Assembly: GCF_009932475.1 (NCBI RefSeq)
Contig: NZ_BJOV01000005.1
Span: 1,488,001-1,552,000 of the forward strand
Reading direction: 5' to 3'
DNA length: 64,000 nt
Source: Gordonia spumicola
Lineage (GTDB): Bacteria > Actinomycetota > Actinomycetes > Mycobacteriales > Mycobacteriaceae
Shown: in pieces, positions 10,103 to 18,458 of the stretch
How the letters are laid out: each line of letters starts with the position of its first letter
Numbering within the stretch: the first letter of the stretch is position 1
The notes under the pieces: model-generated
Database searches by the model: none
What the model saw: the letters and a program-made list of their open reading frames with translations, nothing else
What the model was told of the DNA's origin: nothing
Position numbers and translations under genes: made by a program

Positions 10103-10121
10103 GTAAGTGAGCCTAACCTTA
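10103..10121 (-). promoter_or_regulatory. IdeR/DtxR-type iron box before binding-protein gene
   Basis: The 19-nt site GTAAGTGAGCCTAACCTTA matches about 15 of 19 positions of the IdeR/DtxR consensus TTAGGTTAGCCTAACCTAA. On the minus strand it overlaps TATAAG and TAGGCT hexamers that could serve as -10, so bound repressor would block transcription of the gene starting at 10058. Assignment rests on consensus knowledge. Confidence 0.75.
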
Positions 10122-10129
10122 TATCAGAC

Positions 10130-10960
10130 TTAGAGTTCCTTGAGAAGGCTAGCCTTAGTTCGGTGGGGTGAGGTCACGGTCGGCACCACGAGCGGTCCGC
10201 CGGTCTCCGGATCGGTCACCACCTGCGCGGACAGTCCGAACGCGTCCCACAGGACGTCCGGCGTCAACACCGCCGACGGCGTCCCCCGAGTCAGCACCGC
10301 CCCGTCCTTCATCACGATCAGGTGATCGCTGGTCCGCGCCGCGAGGTTGAGATCGTGCAGGACCATCACCACGGTCTTCCCGTGCTCGAAGCGGAGCTCG
10401 TCGACCAAGTCCAGGACGTCGACGGCGTGGGCGAGGTCCAGGAACGTCGTCGGCTCGTCGAGGAGCACCAGTTCAGTGTCCTGAGCGAGCGTCATCGCGA
10501 TCCACGCGCGCTGCCGCTGGCCGCCCGACAGCGCCTCCACCGGCCGATCTGCCAACTCCAGCGTCGACGTGAGCGCCATCGCTCGGGCCACCGCCTCCTC
10601 GTCGGCCCCGCTCCACTGCCGGTACCAGGATTGATGGGGCGACCGGCCGCGGGACACCAGGTCGAGCACCGACAGCCCGGACGGCGCGACGGGATTCTGC
10701 GGCAGCATCGCGAGTCGCCGCGCCACGTCGCGCGGGCGCATCGCGGCGATCTCGTCACCGTCGAGGAGCACCCGACCCGCCGACGGCGCGAGCAGTCGCG
10801 CGAGTGTCCGCAGCAGAGTCGACTTTCCACAACCGTTCGGCCCGATGATGGTGGTGACCTCACCCGCCGCGATGTCGACGTCGAGGTCGGTGATGATCGA
10901 CGCTCCTCCGTAGCCGACGGTCAGACCGTGCGCGGAGAGGATCGGATTCGAGGTGCTCAC
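10130..10960 (-). CDS. Fe3+-siderophore ABC transporter ATP-binding protein
   Basis: A 276-residue cytoplasmic ATPase of the FepC/FhuC type. Walker A is GPNGCGKST, the signature is LSGGQRQRAW, Walker B is ELVLLDEPT and the switch histidine is in MVLHDLN. The GTG start at 10960 overlaps the stop of the upstream permease gene in a GTGA junction, which decides the start; a much longer reading frame upstream lies within the permease gene. It powers ferric-siderophore import with the two permeases. A 69-nt gap with an iron box separates it from the binding-protein gene. Confidence 0.95.
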   Translation of the reverse strand: MSTSNPILSAHGLTVGYGGASIITDLDVDIAAGEVTTIIGPNGCGKSTLLRTLARLLAPSAGRVLLDGDEIAAMRPRDVARRLAMLPQNPVAPSGLSVLDLVSRGRSPHQSWYRQWSGADEEAVARAMALTSTLELADRPVEALSGGQRQRAWIAMTLAQDTELVLLDEPTTFLDLAHAVDVLDLVDELRFEHGKTVVMVLHDLNLAARTSDHLIVMKDGAVLTRGTPSAVLTPDVLWDAFGLSAQVVTDPETGGPLVVPTVTSPHRTKASLLKEL

Positions 10961-12027
10961 AGGCGGCCCTTCGTCTTGGCGTGCAGGAGTGCGGCGATGA
11001 GGACGGGCCCGCCGACGCCCGCGGTGACGACCCCGACCGGGATGCTGGACGGCAGCAGAGTCCGACAGGCGAGTTCGGCGACGAGGACGAGCAGCGCCCC
11101 GCACAGTCCGCTGGTCAGTGGTCCGGGGACGGTCGCCCCGGTCAGGCGGACGGCGATCTGCGGCGCCAGCAGCGCGACGAAGGCGATCGGCCCGACACCC
11201 GACACGCACACGGCGGCGACGATCACCCCGATGGTCATCGCCGCGATCAGCGTGCCGCCCGGACGGGCGCCGAAGGAGCGGGCCAGGTCCTCGCCCATGC
11301 TGATCGCGGCCAGGCGCGAACGCAGGGCGAGCGAGGCCGCGATGCCGAGCGGGACGACGATCAGCACCGGCGTCAGGGTGTCCCACGACGCGCCGGTCAC
11401 CGAACCCACGAGCCACCGTTGCGCCGTCTCCACCTGCCAGATCTGCCCGCGCGTCAGCAGGTACGCGGTGAGCGAGGTCAGAAACCACGTCAGGGCGACG
11501 CCGACCAGCACCAGCCGCGTGGTCTCCAGACCGCCTTTCCAGGCGAGCAGGTACATGATCACCGCGGTGGCCCCCGCTCCGAGCGCCGCGGCGGCGGGAA
11601 CCCCGATGTCGGCGAGCCACGCTCCCCACGAATCGGCGAAGGCGATGGCGAGCACTGCCGCGGTGGACGCCCCGGCGGTGATGCCGAGCATGTCGGGCGT
11701 CGCGAGCGGATTGCGAGCTACCGTCTGCATATTGGCTCCGGCGACGGCGAGGCCGCCCCCGGCGAACGCGGCCATCAGAACGATCGGCAGCTGTCCGTCC
11801 ACGATGGCCTTGCGCGGGAGTCGCCCACCGCCGCCGAACAGCGCCTTGGTGACGACGTCGGCCGGGAGCGTCCCGATGTAGAGCAGCGCGAATCCGATGG
11901 CGACCACGGCGACCGCCAGCGCCGATCCCACGATGAGCGCGCGCGGACGGGCGATCACGCTGATCGGGCCCGCCCGCAGGACGTGCCGCCGCAATGGTGC
12001 TCCGGACGAAGCGACCGTGACCGTCAC
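10957..12027 (-). CDS. Fe3+-siderophore ABC transporter permease (second subunit)
   Basis: A 356-residue FecCD-family permease with about nine or ten hydrophobic helices. Family landmarks include LPRKAIVDGQLPIVLMAAFAG, the ARNPLATPDMLGITAGAS segment and GVGPIAFVALLAPQIAVRL, the region that contacts the ATPase. The GTG start at 12027 overlaps the stop of the preceding permease gene (GTGA); an alternative upstream start would overlap that gene by 240 nt and is not credible. It forms the membrane channel as a heterodimer with the product of 12024-13085. Confidence 0.93.
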   Translation of the reverse strand: MTVTVASSGAPLRRHVLRAGPISVIARPRALIVGSALAVAVVAIGFALLYIGTLPADVVTKALFGGGGRLPRKAIVDGQLPIVLMAAFAGGGLAVAGANMQTVARNPLATPDMLGITAGASTAAVLAIAFADSWGAWLADIGVPAAAALGAGATAVIMYLLAWKGGLETTRLVLVGVALTWFLTSLTAYLLTRGQIWQVETAQRWLVGSVTGASWDTLTPVLIVVPLGIAASLALRSRLAAISMGEDLARSFGARPGGTLIAAMTIGVIVAAVCVSGVGPIAFVALLAPQIAVRLTGATVPGPLTSGLCGALLVLVAELACRTLLPSSIPVGVVTAGVGGPVLIAALLHAKTKGRL

Positions 12028-13085
12028 AGTGCCACCAACTTCCGTCGACGGATGATCATGATGAACACCGGAGCCCCGACCGCCGCGAGCACAACCGACG
12101 CGGGCATCTCCCCCGGGCTGCCGAGTACTCGTCCGATCACGTCGCAGTACAGCAGCAGGCAGGCGCCGAGGAGCGCCGACAACGGCACCGAGAGTCGATA
12201 GTCGGGGCCGGTGACGAACCGAGCGAGGTGCGGAACCACCAGCCCGAGGAACGCGATGGGCCCGCACGCGGCCGTCGCTGCGCCTGCGAGGATCGCGACG
12301 GCGGCGACGCCGGAGAAGCGGATCCAGCCGACCCTCGAACCGAGGGACCGGGCAACCGAATCACCCAACGCGAGGATGTTCAGGAAATAGCCGCCGGCGA
12401 ATGCGACGATGAGGCCCACCACGACGAACGGCGTGGCCGCACCGACGACGTCCCAGCCTCGTCCGCCGGTCGCGCCGACATTCCAGTACGTCCACTGGTC
12501 GAGGGACCGGACGTCGCTGAGCACGATCGCCGACGTCGCCGCCGTGAGGAAGGCCGACAGTCCGATGCCGGACAGAAGCAGGGTGAGGGGTGACGCACCC
12601 GCGCCGCCGATCGCGAACGCGAACACCACGGCCGCGGCGATCAACGCGCCGGCCAGGCCGAACCACATGTACGCCCACGGCGACGCCGCACCGAACGCGA
12701 AGACGCCGAGCACCACGCCGAGACTCGCGCCGCCGTTGACGCCGAGCATGCCCGGGTCGGCCAACGGGTTGCGGGTGTGGCCCTGCACGAGGGCCCCGGC
12801 GGCGCCCAGCGCGAGTCCGGCGAGGAGGCCGAGCACGGTCCGCGGGATGCGCTGCGAGAAGACGATGTCGTTCGCTCGGGCGACCGCGGACGACGCCGCG
12901 AGGTCGTCGCTCGACGCCCACAACGAGTTCCACGCGTCGACGGCTGAGAGATGCTCGCCGGAACCGAGTAGGACGGACGCCGCGAGCCCGCCCAGCAGCA
13001 AGAGCAGGCCGATGACGAACCCGGCGGAGCGGCGGCCCACGCCACGCCGGAGCTGCGGCGGAGCGCCGACCTCGGAGACGATCAT
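12024..13085 (-). CDS. Fe3+-siderophore ABC transporter permease (first subunit)
   Basis: A 353-residue FecCD-family permease and the first gene of the importer operon. It shows the family segments IPRTVLGLLAGLALGAAGAL, RNPLADPGMLGVNGGAS and CGPIAFLGLVVPHLAR. The ATG at 13085 is preceded by TAACCT and six bases, so the mRNA is probably leaderless, and an IdeR-type box covers the promoter. Operon order on the minus strand is permease, permease, ATPase, then binding protein, with GTGA overlaps between the first three genes. Confidence 0.93.
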   Translation of the reverse strand: MIVSEVGAPPQLRRGVGRRSAGFVIGLLLLLGGLAASVLLGSGEHLSAVDAWNSLWASSDDLAASSAVARANDIVFSQRIPRTVLGLLAGLALGAAGALVQGHTRNPLADPGMLGVNGGASLGVVLGVFAFGAASPWAYMWFGLAGALIAAAVVFAFAIGGAGASPLTLLLSGIGLSAFLTAATSAIVLSDVRSLDQWTYWNVGATGGRGWDVVGAATPFVVVGLIVAFAGGYFLNILALGDSVARSLGSRVGWIRFSGVAAVAILAGAATAACGPIAFLGLVVPHLARFVTGPDYRLSVPLSALLGACLLLYCDVIGRVLGSPGEMPASVVLAAVGAPVFIMIIRRRKLVAL

Positions 13086-13089
13086 CGCA

Positions 13090-13108
13090 TTAGGTTAGCC
13101 GAACCTTA
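13090..13108 (-). promoter_or_regulatory. IdeR/DtxR-type iron box over leaderless promoter
   Basis: TTAGGTTAGCCGAACCTTA matches 17 of 19 positions of the IdeR consensus. Its edge is only 4 nt from the permease ATG. The minus-strand -10 candidate TAACCT (13097-13092) lies inside the box and is followed by six bases and the ATG, so repressor binding would cover the -10 of a leaderless transcript. Confidence 0.85.
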
Positions 13109-13121
13109 GTGCGAAGTGTGT

Positions 13122-13913
13122 TCAGCCCTGGTGTCTGGCGCTGGCGTACAGGCAGATCGCGCTCGCGGCAGCGAGATTGAGACTCTCGGCTCGACCCCGG
13201 ATCGGGATGGACACCCGACGGTCGGCGGCGACGGCGACGTCGTCGGGCAGCCCGTGAGCCTCGTTCCCGAACAACCAGGCGTGCCGCCCGGCCAGGACGG
13301 ATCCCGCGTCGTCGAGGGACAGTTCGCCATCCATCGTCGTCGCGAGAGTGACGATCCCCCGCTGCCGGATCACCGCCAGCGCGCGGTGGACGTCGACGTC
13401 GCGGACGATCGGGATGTGGAAGACGCTGCCGGCCGAAGCGCGCACGCATTTCGCGTTGTGTGGGTCCACCGAGTCGCCGAGGAGGATCACGGCGTCGGCG
13501 CCCATCGCGTCGGCGCACCGCGTGAGTGTTCCGACGTTGCCCGGCTCACGCGGTTCGACGGCGACGACGAGCAGCGTCGGATCGGCGGCGAGCACCTCGT
13601 CCAACGACGTCGTGACCAGTGAGCACTCGGCGAAGACGCCGGGCGCGGTCGTCGTCTCCGACAGCCGGTCGGCAGCCTTGTCCGACAACCAGTGCAGCGG
13701 AAGTCCGGCCTCCAGCACCCGGTCGACGATGCCGACGTGCTTGTGGGAGTCGGAGTCGCGCACCAGGACCGACACGGCGCGGCCGGTGGTCAGAGCGGCG
13801 TCGACGGAGTTGAAACCCTCGACGAGGAAGCGGCCCTCCGCCTTGCGGACGGGCGCCCGCCGCAGCTTCACCAATGAGACGACCCGCGACGAACGTTCGG
13901 AGAGAACGTCCAT
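13122..13913 (-). CDS. TrmH/SpoU-family RNA 2'-O-methyltransferase (TsnR-like)
   Basis: A 263-residue SPOUT-class enzyme that would methylate a ribose in rRNA using S-adenosylmethionine. The N-terminal substrate-binding part reads ERSSRVVSLVKLRR...GRFLVEGFNSV. The C-terminal knot has the family motifs VEPREPGNVGTLTRCADAMGAD, WLFGNEAHGL and SIPIRGRAESLNLAAAS. It is the last gene after infC-rpmI-rplT, matching the mycobacterial tsnR position. ATG 13913 is preferred because DVLSERS matches the usual family N-terminus; a TTG at 13934 is the alternative. Neither has a good Shine-Dalgarno, and ATG 13913 sits inside a 19-bp RNA stem. The rRNA target cannot be told. Confidence 0.9.
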   Translation of the reverse strand: MDVLSERSSRVVSLVKLRRAPVRKAEGRFLVEGFNSVDAALTTGRAVSVLVRDSDSHKHVGIVDRVLEAGLPLHWLSDKAADRLSETTTAPGVFAECSLVTTSLDEVLAADPTLLVVAVEPREPGNVGTLTRCADAMGADAVILLGDSVDPHNAKCVRASAGSVFHIPIVRDVDVHRALAVIRQRGIVTLATTMDGELSLDDAGSVLAGRHAWLFGNEAHGLPDDVAVAADRRVSIPIRGRAESLNLAAASAICLYASARHQG

Positions 13914-13922
13914 CGCGGGTCG
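13880..13922 (-). other. RNA hairpin enclosing the methyltransferase start codon
   Basis: In the minus-strand mRNA two 19-nt arms (13922-13904 and 13898-13880) pair fully, allowing two G-U pairs, around a 5-nt loop. The first arm contains the ATG at 13913. The second arm encodes ERSSRVV. It could attenuate transcription after rplT or block ribosome access. The second arm's complement is the same 19-mer that forms the hairpin at 9013-9065. Confidence 0.7.
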
Positions 13923-13955
13923 GTACGAGCTCAAATCTCGCGTCCGCTCAGCTGA

Positions 13956-14336
13956 TCAGGCAGCCGGAGCGTTGACGTCGGCCGGCAGCGCGGCACGAGC
14001 GACCTCGACGAGGCCGGTGAAGGCCGCCGGGTCGGTGACGGCGATGTCGGCGAGCACCTTGCGGTCCACCTCGACACCCGCGAGCTTGAGGCCCTGGATG
14101 AAGCGGTTGTAGGTGATGTCGTTGGCGCGGGCAGCCGCGTTGATGCGGGTGATCCACAGCTTGCGGAAGTCGCCCTTGCGAGCCTTGCGGTCGCGGTACG
14201 CGTAGGTCAGCGAGTGGAGCTGCTGCTCCTTGGCCTTGCGGTACAGACGCGAACGCTGTCCGCGGTAGCCCTTCGATGCCTCCAGAACGGAGCGGCGCTT
14301 CTTCTGGGCGTTGACGGCCCTTTTCACACGTGCCAT
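13956..14336 (-). CDS. rplT: 50S ribosomal protein L20
   Basis: 126-residue, strongly basic ribosomal protein that binds 23S rRNA early in large-subunit assembly. The sequence [15 protein letters not shown]...[18 protein letters not shown]...[23 protein letters not shown] is diagnostic. It lies 39 nt after rpmI in the infC-rpmI-rplT operon. The C-terminal tail is slightly extended with Ala/Asp residues. Confidence 0.98.
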   Translation of the reverse strand: MARVKRAVNAQKKRRSVLEASKGYRGQRSRLYRKAKEQQLHSLTYAYRDRKARKGDFRKLWITRINAAARANDITYNRFIQGLKLAGVEVDRKVLADIAVTDPAAFTGLVEVARAALPADVNAPAA

Positions 14337-14375
14337 TAGTCAGTAATCCTTTTACGTCTTGTCGTCAGGGGAAGA

Positions 14376-14570
14376 TCAGCGGTTGAGCAGGCGCTTGATG
14401 CGGGGAGCGTCGTTCTCACTGACGACCTCGGTGCCACTCATGCGGCGCGTGACACGCGACGACTTGTGCTCGAGGAGGTGGCGCTTGCCCGCCTTCTCGC
14501 GGACGATCTTGCCGCTGCCGGTCACCTTGAAACGCTTCGCGGTGCCCTTGTGGGTCTTTGCCTTCGGCAT
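14376..14570 (-). CDS. rpmI: 50S ribosomal protein L35
   Basis: 64-residue basic protein starting [20 protein letters not shown], typical of L35. It is the middle gene of infC-rpmI-rplT, 75 nt after infC. Length and sequence are normal. Confidence 0.98.
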   Translation of the reverse strand: MPKAKTHKGTAKRFKVTGSGKIVREKAGKRHLLEHKSSRVTRRMSGTEVVSENDAPRIKRLLNR

Positions 14571-14645
14571 TGGTTTTCCTTCATTCGGGCGGACTCCATC
14601 GGCACCGGTGTCCCGGTGCGGCGCGGAATCCGCTGTGCTGTGGCC

Positions 14646-15194
<549 letters not shown>

Positions 15195-15198
15195 GTGG

Positions 15199-15205
15199 CC
15201 TCCTC
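15199..15205 (-). promoter_or_regulatory. Strong ribosome binding site that fixes the infC start
   Basis: GAGGAGG on the minus strand lies 4 nt from the ATC at 15194. Its strength and place show where initiation occurs despite the absence of a normal start codon. The 264-nt gap upstream (15195-15458) holds the divergent promoters of infC and the DUF1844 gene; I see no further gene in it. Confidence 0.85.
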
Positions 15206-15458
15206 GATAAATGTGTACTCACGTGGCCGGCCAGAAGTCTGGCAGCTAGAGACGGATCGAGGCCCAAGAAACATCGCCGCGCGCGGGAGCCGATACCGGA
15301 CGATGCTGACGTCGTCCTGCTCCCGTCGTCTCGCGACGGTGTGACCTGAACCGGACAACTGTTCGGCCGTGAAGGCCTGCGTCGTACGGTGGGACTCGAA
15401 CATCCTCTTGCTACCCCGGGGTGAGCCGGAGCGGTCATGCTGTGAAAGTCTAACAGGC

Positions 15459-15860
15459 GTGAGCGCTAACTCCTATTCGACCGGCCAGCCCTCCTCGGAC
15501 GACGCGCATGCGCACGTCGCACCAGGTGGGGCCGAAGACGTCAACGTCCGCGAGCTCGCGACAATTCCCGCGGTGGAGGTCACCACGCGCGCGGCGATCA
15601 TGCTGATGAGCGCGGCGGCCGAGAAGATCGGCCCCGACGCGGGCGGCGAGGAGGAGCACAAGGACCTCCCCGAGGCGCGCGCCCTCATCACCGCGCTCGC
15701 CGGTCTCGTGACGGCCGCGTCCGCCGATCTCGGCCTGCACCGCAAGCCGATCCAGGACGGGCTCAAGGCCCTCCAGTTGGCCTTCCGCGAAGCGTCGGCG
15801 TACCCCGATGCACCGGGCGAGGGCCCGGGAGAGAAGTACACGGGCCCGGTCAAGGGCTGA
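15459..15860 (+). CDS. DUF1844 family protein
   Basis: 133-residue protein with an acidic, low-complexity N-terminus and the DUF1844 core (about 40-115: VRELATIPAVEVTTRAAIMLMSAAAEKIG ... DLPEARALITALAGLVTAA). The family has no established function. It commonly sits next to infC in actinobacteria, as here, divergent from it. GTG 15459 gives the usual length; a frame open further upstream has no conserved content. The kinase gene begins 8 nt after its stop, so the two are probably cotranscribed. Confidence 0.85.
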   Translation: MSANSYSTGQPSSDDAHAHVAPGGAEDVNVRELATIPAVEVTTRAAIMLMSAAAEKIGPDAGGEEEHKDLPEARALITALAGLVTAASADLGLHRKPIQDGLKALQLAFREASAYPDAPGEGPGEKYTGPVKG

Positions 15861-15867
15861 CACTTCG

Positions 15868-17541
15868 ATGACCCCGGCCGACCGCAGCGGGACCGTGCTC
15901 GGCGACTACCGCGTCGACGAACTCCTCGGGCGCGGCGGGATGGGCGAGGTCTATCGCGCCTTCGACCTGCGACGACGCCGTGTCGTCGCGCTGAAGGTAC
16001 TGCCGCCCGAGCTGGCCTCGGACGCCGCGTTCCGCGACCGGTTCGTCCGCGAATCACGGATCGTCGCGTCGCTCGGGGACCCGCACATCGTTCCGATCCA
16101 CGATTGGGGCGAGACCGACGGCACGCTGTTCATCGACATGCGGCTCGTCGACGGCGAGTCTCTGGGCGACCGTCTCCGTCGCGGGGTCGTGGCGCCCGCA
16201 GACGCGATCGACGTCGTGAGCCAGGTCGCAGGCGCCCTCGATCACGCACACGAGGCCGGGCTCGTCCACCGAGACGTGAAGCCCGACAACATCCTGCTCG
16301 ACCGAAATGGCTTCGCGTATCTCGTCGATTTCGGAATCGCGCGGTCGGACTCCGACACGCGGCTGACGCAGACGGGCGCGATGATCGGTTCGATCGCCTA
16401 CATGGCGCCGGAACGATTCGACCGCGGCGCGACGGGACCGTCGGTCGATCAGTACTCGCTGGCGTGCGTGCTCGTCGAATGCCTCACGGGTCGGCCGCCG
16501 TACGGATCGGGCGAGATCGCCGTGACCATGCGCGGCCATCTCTTCGACGCGCCGCCGATGACCGGGACCGGCGTCGATCCGGCCGTCGCCCGCGGGCTCG
16601 CAAAAGAGCCCGGCCATCGTTTCCCGACGTGCCGCGCGTTCGCCGCCGCCGCGCGAACCGGACTCGGACGTCCCGCCGTCTCGTCTCCCGGTCCGGTGCC
16701 CGTCACCGCTCCCATCGCGTCGCCGCCCCGCGTATCGCCTCCCCCTCGGCGCGGCCGGACGGGAGTCGTCGCGTTGTGTGTCGCGGGAGCGGTCCTAGCC
16801 GCATCGATCGGCGTCGGCGGGTACCTCCTCTCGCGCGGTTCCGACGGTTCGCGCGGATCCACGACAGCTCAGTCCGGGACGTCCGAGATCGACGGTCCGA
16901 CCACCGCCTGCACGTATCCGGCCGCCTCGACCAGGGCGATCCACACGGTCCCGACTCCCGATGCCCGGCAACCGACCAGCGGCACACCCACCCTTCACCT
17001 GACGACGTCGGAGGGCGACATCGACGTCCGACTCGACCGGTCGAGCGCTCCCTGCAACGTCGCGGCAGTCATCGCGGTGTCCCGTGCGGGCGGGGTGTAC
17101 GACATGCAGGGCTGCGGACGGTCGAGTGACTACATCCTCGTCTGTGCGGCAGGCGGAGCGGGGCCGACCACGCCGGACATCCAGGCCGACGTCGAGGGCC
17201 CGGGGTGGACGAGCCCGAACGAACTCCCGACCGATCTCCCGGTCGCTGCGGGCAAGGTCGACGGCCTCGGTCGACAACAGGTCACATATCCGCGCGGAGC
17301 GGTGCTGATCACCAACCCGGGTGCACAGGCCGCGCGCGACGTCGCCGCCGGATCGTCGTCGTTCTTCTTCGTGATCAAACCCATCATCACGGCACCGCTG
17401 TACTCGATGATCGGTGAGGTGGTCTCCGGGATGTCGGTCGTCGACGACGCCGTCCGCAGCGGATTCCAGCCCGCGTTCCCCGGCGCGTACTTCGGCATGC
17501 CGAACACCATGCCGAACCTGCTGGGCTCTTCGGTGTCGTAG
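15868..17541 (+). CDS. Transmembrane Ser/Thr protein kinase with cyclophilin-like outer domain
   Basis: 557 residues. The kinase domain (about 12-265) has GRGGMGEV, Lys43, HRD Asp136, DFG Asp154 and activation loop TRLTQTGAMIGSIAYMAPE. A Pro-rich linker and one membrane span (about 299-321) follow. The outer part (about 373-540) resembles a cyclophilin peptidyl-prolyl isomerase: LHLTTSEGDIDVRLDRSSAPCNV at the front, then SFFFVIKP and YSMIGEVVSGMSVVD, which match the family's SQFFIT and HTIFGEVV segments. The FHRV stretch that supplies the catalytic arginine is not recognisable, so it is probably a binding or sensor domain rather than an active isomerase. Four outer cysteines could form disulfides. 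Its kinase domain is most like that at 60647-62089. Confidence 0.9.
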   Translation: MTPADRSGTVLGDYRVDELLGRGGMGEVYRAFDLRRRRVVALKVLPPELASDAAFRDRFVRESRIVASLGDPHIVPIHDWGETDGTLFIDMRLVDGESLGDRLRRGVVAPADAIDVVSQVAGALDHAHEAGLVHRDVKPDNILLDRNGFAYLVDFGIARSDSDTRLTQTGAMIGSIAYMAPERFDRGATGPSVDQYSLACVLVECLTGRPPYGSGEIAVTMRGHLFDAPPMTGTGVDPAVARGLAKEPGHRFPTCRAFAAAARTGLGRPAVSSPGPVPVTAPIASPPRVSPPPRRGRTGVVALCVAGAVLAASIGVGGYLLSRGSDGSRGSTTAQSGTSEIDGPTTACTYPAASTRAIHTVPTPDARQPTSGTPTLHLTTSEGDIDVRLDRSSAPCNVAAVIAVSRAGGVYDMQGCGRSSDYILVCAAGGAGPTTPDIQADVEGPGWTSPNELPTDLPVAAGKVDGLGRQQVTYPRGAVLITNPGAQAARDVAAGSSSFFFVIKPIITAPLYSMIGEVVSGMSVVDDAVRSGFQPAFPGAYFGMPNTMPNLLGSSVS

Positions 17542-17588
17542 ACGCACACGGGCCCGGGTCGAGGGCCGACGACGTACAGTCGGTGTCC

Positions 17589-18146
17589 ATGGGCCTCTTG
17601 ACCTTCAGCATCAACGTGACCCTCGACGGCTGCGTCGACCATCGGGAGGGCATCGCCGACGACGAGACGCACGCCTACTTCACCGATCTGATGAACGGGT
17701 GCGGCGCGATGCTCTGGGGTCGCGTCACCTACGAGATGATGGAGAGCCACTGGCCTGCCGTCGCCCGAGGCGACGTCGACGCACCCGCCTCGATGCGCGA
17801 CTGGGCCGTGGCCCTCGAGGCCAAGGCCAAGTACGTGGCGTCGACGACGCGGACCGACTATCCGTGGACCGGATCTCACCACCTGGCCGGCGACCTCGCG
17901 ACCGCGGTCCGCGAGCTCAAGGACCGGACCGCCGACGGCGTGCTCGTGGGCAGCGGGAGGCTCGCGAGCGAACTCGACCGTCTCGACCTGATCGACGAGT
18001 ACCGATTCCTCGTCCATCCGATGATCGTCGGGCACGGCCCCACTCTGTACGAACGGGGTCTCCCCTCCACCCGCCGCCTCGACCTCGTCTCGTCGGCACC
18101 GCTGTCGAACGGTGCGATCGCCGTCCACTACCGCAGGCGGGCATGA
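17589..18146 (+). CDS. RibD/dihydrofolate reductase-like family oxidoreductase
   Basis: 185-residue cytoplasmic protein of the RibD C-terminal/DHFR-like fold. It begins LLTFSINVTLDGCVDH, has LWGRVTYEMMESHWP, and carries the NADPH-site region DGVLVGSGRLASEL followed by DEYRFLVHPMIVGHGPTLYE. The physiological substrate of such stand-alone members is generally unknown. ATG 17589 lies 8 nt after a TACAGT box (17575-17580), so the mRNA may be leaderless. The gene is a plus-strand neighbour of the kinase and of a small protein gene. Confidence 0.88.
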   Translation: MGLLTFSINVTLDGCVDHREGIADDETHAYFTDLMNGCGAMLWGRVTYEMMESHWPAVARGDVDAPASMRDWAVALEAKAKYVASTTRTDYPWTGSHHLAGDLATAVRELKDRTADGVLVGSGRLASELDRLDLIDEYRFLVHPMIVGHGPTLYERGLPSTRRLDLVSSAPLSNGAIAVHYRRRA

Positions 18147-18148
18147 CC

Positions 18149-18154
18149 TACCCT
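18149..18154 (+). promoter_or_regulatory. -10 box for leaderless small-protein gene
   Basis: TACCCT followed by exactly six bases and the ATG at 18161. This favours 18161 over an upstream ATG at 18143 that overlaps the preceding stop. Confidence 0.5.
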
Positions 18155-18160
18155 GGAGCG

Positions 18161-18457
18161 ATGACCACGGGCAACGACGACCTGGAACCGATCGACGCCG
18201 AGATCGTTCCGTCTCCCGACTTCACTCCGACGGTGAATGCGCCGTCGTTCGAGGAGGTCACCGGCTACACCGAGGCGGGCGTTCCGACGTTCGACCACGT
18301 CCGCGACAAGATCGAGAAGCGCACGACGACGGCGATCGGCGGCCAGGAACTGTCCGAGGCCGGCGCCGAGGCCGCGGCCCTCGACGAGGCGATGGCCGCA
18401 CGCGACGAGGCGGCCAAGCGCAAGCTCGACGAGCTCCGGAAGTCGATGGGCCTGTAA
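18161..18457 (+). CDS. Small acidic protein, function unknown
   Basis: 98 residues, soluble, no signal peptide or membrane segment. The N-terminal half is acidic and Pro/Thr-rich (EPIDAEIVPSPDFTPTVNAP). The C-terminal half is Ala/Glu/Lys-rich and should be helical (QELSEAGAEAAALDEAMAARDEAAKRKLDELRKSMGL). I do not recognise a family. Codon use matches the surrounding genes. It is convergent with the lipase gene, with only one base between the stops. Confidence 0.7.
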   Translation: MTTGNDDLEPIDAEIVPSPDFTPTVNAPSFEEVTGYTEAGVPTFDHVRDKIEKRTTTAIGGQELSEAGAEAAALDEAMAARDEAAKRKLDELRKSMGL

Positions 18458-18458
18458 G

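Noticed and set aside
10145..10156. Palindrome AAGGCTAGCCTT as a third iron box
   Set aside because: It lies in the last codons of the ATPase gene and matches the IdeR consensus at only about 12 of 19 positions.
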